Source of the DNA: Cunninghamia lanceolata
Lineage: Eukaryota > Streptophyta > Pinopsida > Cupressales > Cupressaceae
Direction: 5' to 3'
Assembly (NCBI GenBank): GCA_027924645.1
Contig: BSBN01000252.1
Span: 744,001-808,000 of the forward strand
Length of the DNA stretch: 64,000 nucleotides
Every line of letters begins with the position of its first letter. The stretch's first letter is position 1. The notes under the pieces were generated by a model. It was not told the origin of the DNA, ran no database searches, and worked only from the letters and a program-made list of their open reading frames with translations. Both the position numbers and the translations under genes were made by a program. Of this stretch, positions 58,276-64,000 are shown piece by piece.

Positions 58276-58473
58276 TAGACATATAATATCTATCATCTTA
58301 TCAGATTTTTCACGTAAACAAGTCAACAACTTTTGCCTGTGAAGTAGTAATTGAAAAAGAATATGAGCATTGAGAGATATTGCAAGAAAGATAAAATAGA
58401 ACCTATTTTCGATTTAACACCCGAGATGCCACTGGAAAAGCTGACGGCATGGAGACTCCTCCTTACACCACTC

Positions 58474-59529
58474 TGTTGGGAATTAAGGTGTCTCAACCTT
58501 GTAAAATTCCTTGCATTTATTATTGTAATGTAATTTATTTACTTAGCCTATGTTGTAATTTTGTTGCACATCTTGTTTTGTCATCTAGTGTGAAGTGGCA
58601 CGATGAGTTGTCACTCCACTTGTAAGGTGACTAGGATGGTCAACTCACTCCATGTGGAGATAGGCATCCCTTTTGTGTGGTAGAGGTTTTCTACCATGTG
58701 TCAGCATCTTGACTAGTGTGTAAGTGAATCTTGACCGAAATAGTTATGACAGATTCCTATGACATAATCTATGACATGTAAGAGTCAGAAATAGAAGGTT
58801 CTATGATAGGTGAAGACATGTGTCACAAGGCATCTTAGAAGAAGGCATCTTTGGGTGCCCCAAGGAGGGTTATGTCATGTTGTAAGAGAATATGCTATTT
58901 ATAGCATGTGTATGACAGATTCTCTTACAGCTGTAAGTTATGATAGCTATGATAGATTCTATGACAGTTGGTTGGTGTGTAAGAGCATCTGTCATTGCCC
59001 AAATTGGAAATAGGTGACCATATTGGGATGGGGTGATATGACAAGTGTCATCTCCATGCTATAGTGTTGGACAAGTGTCCCTAGGCATGGGTTTTGGGAC
59101 ATGAGGCCAAGTTGGGCGCCCATTCCAAGATATGTTCAATTTTGCCTTGAAAACTTCATTATAAGCAAGTGCTTAGAGAGGAGATGAAGAGGGTGATTAA
59201 CAGGTGTTGTTATGCTGTCAGTTTGTCTCCAGATACGAGTGTCGAAGAATCCTGAGAGCTTGCATTGCAAGTGTATTGTAAACCATTACAGTTTTGATAA
59301 TACATTGTGCAGGTTTTGGAGTGTGGGGTTTTTCACCCGATAAGGGTTTTCCCCACGTATATCTTGTGTCTCTCTTCTTCTGTCTTACATTCTTTTGTTG
59401 TTTGCTACTGCAATATCTCTATTGTTGTGTTAAAAATTCTATAATTGTAAAGGTTAAAATGAATTTGCACTCTTCTCTCCTCATTAGATTAGTGTAGGAA
59501 GCAATTTCTGCATACCTAGCTTCCTTTCA
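58474..59529 (+). mobile_element. Element I: solo LTR, 1056 bp
   Basis: TGTTGGGAATTAAGG...CTTCCTTTCA flanked by perfect CACTC duplications (58469-58473 and 59530-59534). The 3' part has 'GGGTTTTTCACCCGATAAGG' and 'TTTTCCCCACGTATATCTTG', typical of the end of plant copia LTRs. No internal region or second LTR, so it is a solo LTR from recombination. Confidence 0.85.
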
Positions 59530-59964
59530 CACTCCTCTTGTAAAACAACTTATTTTCTCTTGATATTGATCGAACTAAAGGAAATATATTTCTCCTTTCT
59601 TCCCTTATCTCTACTCTCTTTTTTAAAGAGATATATTCAGTGATAACTTTAAGGAACCCCCCCAAAAAAATTTATAAAATCCTGGCGAATCCTGGCTAAG
59701 TGCTATAATTTTCTTGGCAAATCTTTCCTTCTTTTTGAAAAAAATATTAATTTTCTTGGCGAATCTATGTAGATTATTGGAAATTTTATAAAATCCTAGC
59801 GAATATTAATGAATAATTGGTAAAAATAATAATAAAAATGGTGAATCCTAGCGAATAATCACTAAAAAAATTAATTACAATGTCAAATCTCTCATTTAAA
59901 AATTTGCATAGTTGGTCGACGCGGTCCCCCTATATTTTTTTTTTTGTTTTTTCTGTAATATTGA

Positions 59965-60086
59965 AGCAGGAGCACGGGGGCGGTAGCCACTGGAGGGGTC
60001 AAGGGGCAGAGCCACTGGAGGGGTCAAGGGGGTAGAGCCCCCTTGCGGGGGTCGAGGGGGCAACGCCCCCTCGCGGGGTTTGGGGA
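59965..60086. repeat. GC-rich tandem and inverted repeat block
   Basis: Two copies of 'GCCACTGGAGGGGTCAAGGG' followed by palindromic units GGGGGTAGAGCCCCC and GGGGGCAACGCCCCC joined by TTGCGGGGGTCGA. It resembles the GC hairpin type in E but is longer and imperfect. Confidence 0.85.
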
Positions 60087-60183
60087 CAACACAAATTCAC
60101 TATCCAAAATGCATTGGAGCACACACGGATTAAGTATTTCTTTAAAATCTCACTTTAAAAATAAGACTAAATGAAAAGTAAAA

Positions 60184-60423
60184 TTGTTACCATTGATTGG
60201 CTTTTTAATTGAATGGTTGCAGGTCAATTTCGTGACCTATATGTGTGTGCCTTTTAAAAGGCTTGTTGAGGTTCAAAATTTGTTTTGGGCCACACGTTTA
60301 TAATCTAATCATGTGGCCCAAAACAAATTTCGGGCCTCAACAAGCCTTTTAAAAGGCACGCGCATATAGGTCATGGAATTGATCTGCAGCCATCTGATTA
60401 AAAAGCTAATCGATGGCAACAAA
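60184..60423. mobile_element. Fold-back MITE, 240 bp
   Basis: Two arms of about 112 bp (60184-60295 and 60311-60423) are near-perfect inverted repeats with a ~15-bp spacer. The ends are TTGTTACCATTGATTGGC and, inverted, TTTGTTGCCATCGATTAGC. TAAAA flanks both sides (60179-60183 and 60424-60428). No coding capacity. Superfamily not assigned. Confidence 0.82.
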
Positions 60424-60930
60424 TAAAATCCCTATTCAAAGCTAAAATATCCCTAAAATTAAATGGTAATTAATTATTACTGGCAATATTGCCCCAAAAT
60501 TAATGACATGAATATAATATTATTGGCGAATATATTAATATTTGTAATTACATTATAAACTACTGGCAAATCAGTTCCAATGACGCATCATTTACATGGT
60601 GAATCAATTCAATTTATTAGTTTTAAAAAAAATGCATAGGCAAATTAACCAAGACGAAATTATTTTTTTGTAAAAACCTGGCGATTCAGTTTCCTTTTTA
60701 GCTTGTACTATTCATCATTTCTAGAGGTCCCGATTTCAACTATTCACCACTAAAAAAATCCCTGGATGTATTCTCTTTCTTTAAAGAAGTGACTACCTCC
60801 CACTCCAAAGCTTCTTGACATGCCTACATTTAGGCAACATGGGCAACCCGCACCCCTCCTCCACTTTCCTAGAATCTAAGAGGTTGTGAAGGGCTCTTCT
60901 CTAAATACAAAAATGATTTAATACTTCTTA

Positions 60931-60967
<37 letters not shown>

Positions 60968-61653
60968 ACTTATAATACTTAATAGTTGAAGATAGCTATT
61001 TATTACCTGGAGCTGACTTTCTTATAGGTAAGGACAAAGCATACTAAATGCTCTATTATGCGTCCAACGACACAAAGAGAACCAAAGTATCTCAAAAAGG
61101 TGATTTGTCAAACTAAAGGTGCTTTGAGCGGATAAACTTGTTGGTTGGCTTCTCAACTCAACTTTGCAAGTGGAAACAAGTACAACCTTAAGGAATGTCA
61201 ACGTGGAAGATAAGGTTGTAGACTCAATGGTAAAAGTTTTTGAATAGACTCATATAAAAATACCATGACATCAAATCATTACTTATCCTGACTAGAAATA
61301 TGTAGACTAAAATTCTCACCAAAGCGATGTAACATTCTATGTGAGAAGTGTGTACATTCCCTATTGGCACATTAATCATTCATTTCTCGTGATCTAATTC
61401 CCTCTCCTTAGTGTGCTCTCCCTCTTCATCTGGAGGAAAACATTATGTCCTTGCATACACCTCATGTACACGATGCGTAGTTAGTCCATTAACATAATGA
61501 TAATAATATTTTAATTCATCATTTTATTGTATGGAATAAACTCATTATTCTAGGCTTATTAGAACTTCATAATCATTATATTTATTTCTCTCTAACTAGT
61601 TGCCTTTGAAATAATAGATGAAATAAGTTTGTTTATAGAAATGGGGTGTGACA

Positions 61654-61670
61654 TATCTCCCCCCTTGAAG
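61654..61670 (-). other. Element F polypurine tract
   Basis: Minus strand CTTCAAGGGGGGAGATA directly before TGTCACACCCC. Confidence 0.85.
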
Positions 61671-61779
61671 ATCATCATCCTTAATGATTTAGTACTTAAC
61701 ACAACAAAATTTAACATATAAGTTCTTTTGAAAATCAAGTTTGCATAAACATTTGTGGAATTTTTTGGTATTATTCATG

Positions 61780-62180
61780 ATAATCCTCCCAAGTGGCATT
61801 ATCTTCAGTGTATTGGTCTCACTAGACCTTGCATTGAGTAACATCTCTATTACGCAAGTGGAGCTTGTGAACTTCAAGCACTTTGAGAGGCTCGATCATA
61901 ATCACTCTAGGATCCTGTACCTGAAGAGTAATCCAATCAAGAATATGATTAAATCTAGATACATATTTCTTTAAATAAGATACATGAAACACATCATGCA
62001 TACGAGCAAGAGAAGGAGGTAGATCTATTATGTAAGCAACTGGATTGATCACTTCTAGAACTTCAAAAGGTCCCACATATCTAGGGGCTAGTTTGGAGGA
62101 TTTCCAAAATTGATAGGACTTTTATGTGGTCTAACTCACAAGAGAACTTTATCTCCTACTAAAAATATTCATGAGGTACG
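61780..62180 (-). pseudogene. Element F integrase C-terminus and chromodomain
   Basis: '[20 protein letters not shown]' and '[14 protein letters not shown]' (ORF 61822-62076) are the end of a chromovirus integrase. '[20 protein letters not shown]' and, after a frame change, 'WDQYTEDNATWEDYHE' form the chromodomain, which steers integration to modified chromatin. A stop and shift lie near 61822. Confidence 0.85.
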
Positions 62181-62960
62181 CTAGGCATCATCATAGCTTT
62201 TCTTCTTGTCATTTGCTTCTGCTAATCTCTATCCGATTAGCTTAACATGCTCTTCCATTTCGGTTAGCAATTCTAGTCCAAGGCAAATCCTATCTTCTAG
62301 CTTATCCCAACTTATAGGAGTTAGGCACTTTCTACCATACATTGCTTTGAAAGGAGCCATTATTATTGTTGAACGGTATGAATTATTATAAGAAAATTCA
62401 ACAAGTGGAAGGTACTCTTCCCATTTATATTGTTGATCTATGCAATACATCCTCAACAAGTCCTCTAGTACTTGATTTACTCTTTTTGTCTGACCATCTG
62501 TCTCCAAATGATAAGTTAAGCTTATGTTTAACCGAGTCCCAAGTGCTAAAAACAAGGTTTGCCAGAACCTTGAGGTCATCCGCGCATCTTTATCTGAGAC
62601 AATCTTTTTTGAAACTTCGTGTAATCTGAAGACCTCTTGAATGAATTTATTAACAATGATATGTGCCTCATCAGTAAGGTTCCCAACATTAAAATGTGCC
62701 ACTTTAGTTAATTTATCTACCACCACTAGGATTGCATCATGCTTGTATTTTGTCATAGGAAATCCTTGAACAAAATCCATACTGATCACCTGCCATTTCC
62801 ATTGTCATGAGGGTATAAGAGCCCTGCCAAATGTTGATGTTCAGCCTTGACTCAATGACATTCAAGACATTCTGCTACAAATCTTGCAGCATCATTTTTC
62901 ATTCCTTTCCAAAAATATAGTGGCTTCACATCTGCCAAGAGTTTTGTCACTCCTAGATTT
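62181..62960 (-). pseudogene. Element F integrase core and zinc finger (dead)
   Basis: ORF 62229-62789 covers the core: 'ISMDFVQGFPMTKYKHDAIL' (Asp 1), 'KIVSDKDARMTSRFW' (Asp 2) and 'YHLETDGQTKRVNQVLEDLL'. The usual form of the last is HPQTDGQTER; Lys replaces the catalytic Glu, so the enzyme cannot be active. 62790-62960 holds the zinc-finger end ('FWKGMKNDAARF', 'ECLECH') with a stop. Confidence 0.88.
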
Positions 62961-63650
62961 CCAGAATAAGGGGTAGAATGTGCTTCTTTCCACACTATGT
63001 TTCTCAAATCTTGCTAATTTGGAACATACATCCTGTTCTTATACCTCAGAAGTCCGTCGGAATTAAAAAAAATCCTTCATATCTTATATCCTAAGGGTTT
63101 TCAGACAGAACTTTTAGAATTTTCTTGTAATACTCATCTCTTGTTGAGTTCTTCAACACTTGATCTCTAAAATTGGTTTGCACATACATCATGGCTGCAA
63201 TATTCCTTTTACGGCTTAGGGCATCCACATCTCAATTTCCTTGCCCTCAATGTAACTAATTTCAAAATCATAATCAGATATAAGCTCCAACCACTTTCTT
63301 TGTCAGGTGTTAAGGTTTGGTTGGGTGAAGATATACTTCAAACCCTAATTATCAGATTTGAGCTCAAATCGCTTGCCAAGAAAATAATGCCTCCATACTT
63401 GGAGAGCATGTACAATTTCCACCAACTCCAAGTCATGTGGAGCATAATTTTGCTTGTATGGTCTCAATTTCCTAGACTCATAGGCCACTACTTGAACTTC
63501 TTACATTAATACGCCACCCAATCCTTCTCCAGAGGCATCAGTTACAATTACAAAGAGACCTTCTGGATCTAGGACTCGAAGGATTGGTGCTGAAGTCAAC
63601 TTCTCCTTAAGGATATTGAAAGCCTCTTAACACTTTTCTGACCATTTGAA
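62961..63650 (-). pseudogene. Element F RNase H
   Basis: 'VTDASGEGLGGVLM' (about 63545 downward) with catalytic Asp, 'VAYESRKLRPYKQNYAPHDL' and 'FELKSDN' are clear RNase H blocks. The tether to integrase (62960-63200) is readable with stops. Several TAA/TAG codons interrupt. Confidence 0.8.
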
Positions 63651-64000
63651 TTGTTTTCCCTTTTACTGCAAAGAAGTAAAGGGGTGAGCAATTCTTGAGA
63701 AGTTCATAATGAACTTTGTGTAATATCCTACTAGGCCCATGAAACTATGAACTTCATGCACATTTCTTGGTGCTGGACATTCTAGGATAGCCTTTGTCTT
63801 CGAAGTATCTATTGCAATTCCATCTGCATAAATTATGTGGCCTAAGTATTGAACTTCCCTTTGAAAGAACGTACAATTGGATAGCTTACCATACAACTTG
63901 TGCTCTCTAAGGCGTTGTAAAATTATTTGTAAATGTTGAATATGCTACTCCTCATTGCAGGAGTAAATCAAAATATCATCAAGAAAGACTAACACAAACT
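63651..64000 (-). pseudogene. Element F reverse transcriptase, C-terminal part
   Basis: From the window edge, 'VFLDDILIYS' (the catalytic YxDD equivalent with both Asp), then a TAG, then ORF 63663-63896 with 'YGKLSNCTFFQREVQYLGHI', 'DGIAIDTSKTKAILECPAP' and 'FMGLVGYYTKFI', the standard Ty3/gypsy RT thumb and connection. The N-terminal RT lies outside the window. Confidence 0.88.

Larger units (their letters stand above)
59650..60770. other. Segment with recurrent TGGCGAAT motifs around a GC-rich block and a MITE
   Basis: TGGCGAAT/TAGCGAAT/TGGCAAAT variants occur about a dozen times at 59680-59890 and 60480-60690 but not elsewhere nearby. Between them lie a GC-rich block and the MITE. Possible ~20-bp flanking repeats (TACTCTCTTTTTTAAAGA at about 59612, TATTCTCTTTCTTTAAAGA at about 60769) suggest one inserted unit. 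The ends are uncertain. Confidence 0.4.
56131..61653 (-). repeat. Element F 3' LTR with nested insertions
   Basis: Right end fixed by PPT and TGTCACACCCC. Left end TGTAACATCC at 56131 is inferred from the TG...CA rule and from the end of G coding sequence. It contains solo LTR I, a GC-rich block and a MITE. An imperfect family of 'CTTCGGCCTTACACAGG' repeats lies at 58.0-58.3 kb. An (AC)n tract lies at 60936-60961. No credible gene within. Confidence 0.5.
56131..64000 (-). mobile_element. Element F: Del/Tekay-like chromovirus (partial, decayed)
   Basis: On the minus strand, from the window edge downward: RT, RNase H, integrase, chromodomain, PPT, then a 3' LTR starting TGTCACACCCC at 61653. 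I place the LTR end at 56131 (minus strand ...GTGGATGTTACA), giving about 3.3 kb after subtracting later insertions. The LTR start, the ...GTTACA end and the chromodomain fit Del/Tekay-type Ty3/gypsy elements. The 5' half lies outside the window, so neither LTR pairing nor target duplication can be checked. Confidence 0.7.

Overview
The window is repeat-only DNA from a large-genome seed plant. It contains LTR retrotransposons of several lineages, an L1-type LINE with plant-style RNase H, a TRIM and a fold-back MITE, and no recognisable host gene in 64 kb. A gymnosperm would fit the very large, decayed, deeply nested elements, but nothing in the sequence proves it. Most coding regions are broken by stops and frameshifts. 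Many of the stops look like C-to-T or G-to-A decay of Gln, Arg and Trp codons, as expected for old methylated transposons.

Layout. 1-6.25 kb: element A, a minus-strand non-autonomous LTR element with a Gag-like region, a dead protease and a G-patch, but no reverse transcriptase. 6.25-10.3 kb: AT-rich DNA with one decayed open region. 10.3-18.8 kb: a plus-strand LINE (endonuclease, RT, zinc-binding domain, RNase H), followed by a further 2.2-kb coding region overlapping the RNase H frame. A 1.4-kb solo LTR of copia type (H) splits the LINE. 18.8-21.2 kb and 55.9-56.1 kb: a decayed minus-strand Ty3/gypsy pol (G), which also holds a 373-bp TRIM. Element C sits inside the G integrase (TSD CCTCT). 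It is about 6.3 kb without its insertions and related to A. Two elements landed separately in the left LTR of C. One is B (21.37-32.86 kb, TSD AATAG), a copia-like element without pol but with a ~1,070-codon extra ORF. The other is D (33.46-50.41 kb), a 17-kb Tat-lineage Ty3/gypsy element. B is in turn split by E, a 4.1-kb TG...CA insertion (TSD GGCAG/GGTAG) that carries a perfect 37-bp GC-rich hairpin. 56.1-64 kb: the long 3' LTR and the minus-strand pol of a Del/Tekay-like chromovirus (F), itself holding a solo LTR (58.47-59.53 kb), a GC-rich block and a 240-bp MITE.

How the parts work together. D is the only element with a full set of retroelement domains: Gag, CCHC knuckle, protease, G-patch, RT, a degenerate RNase H, a second intact RNase H and integrase. 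It also carries an antisense ORF of plant-mobile-domain type between integrase and 3' LTR. A, B and C lack pol and would have depended on proteins supplied by other elements. Three unrelated elements (LINE, copia-like B, gypsy D in antisense) each carry a large accessory ORF with a similar local motif. This is the most intriguing shared theme of the window. Elements were delimited by reading LTR pairs, target-site duplications, PBS and PPT directly, and by matching each filled site with the unfilled copy in the right LTR of C.
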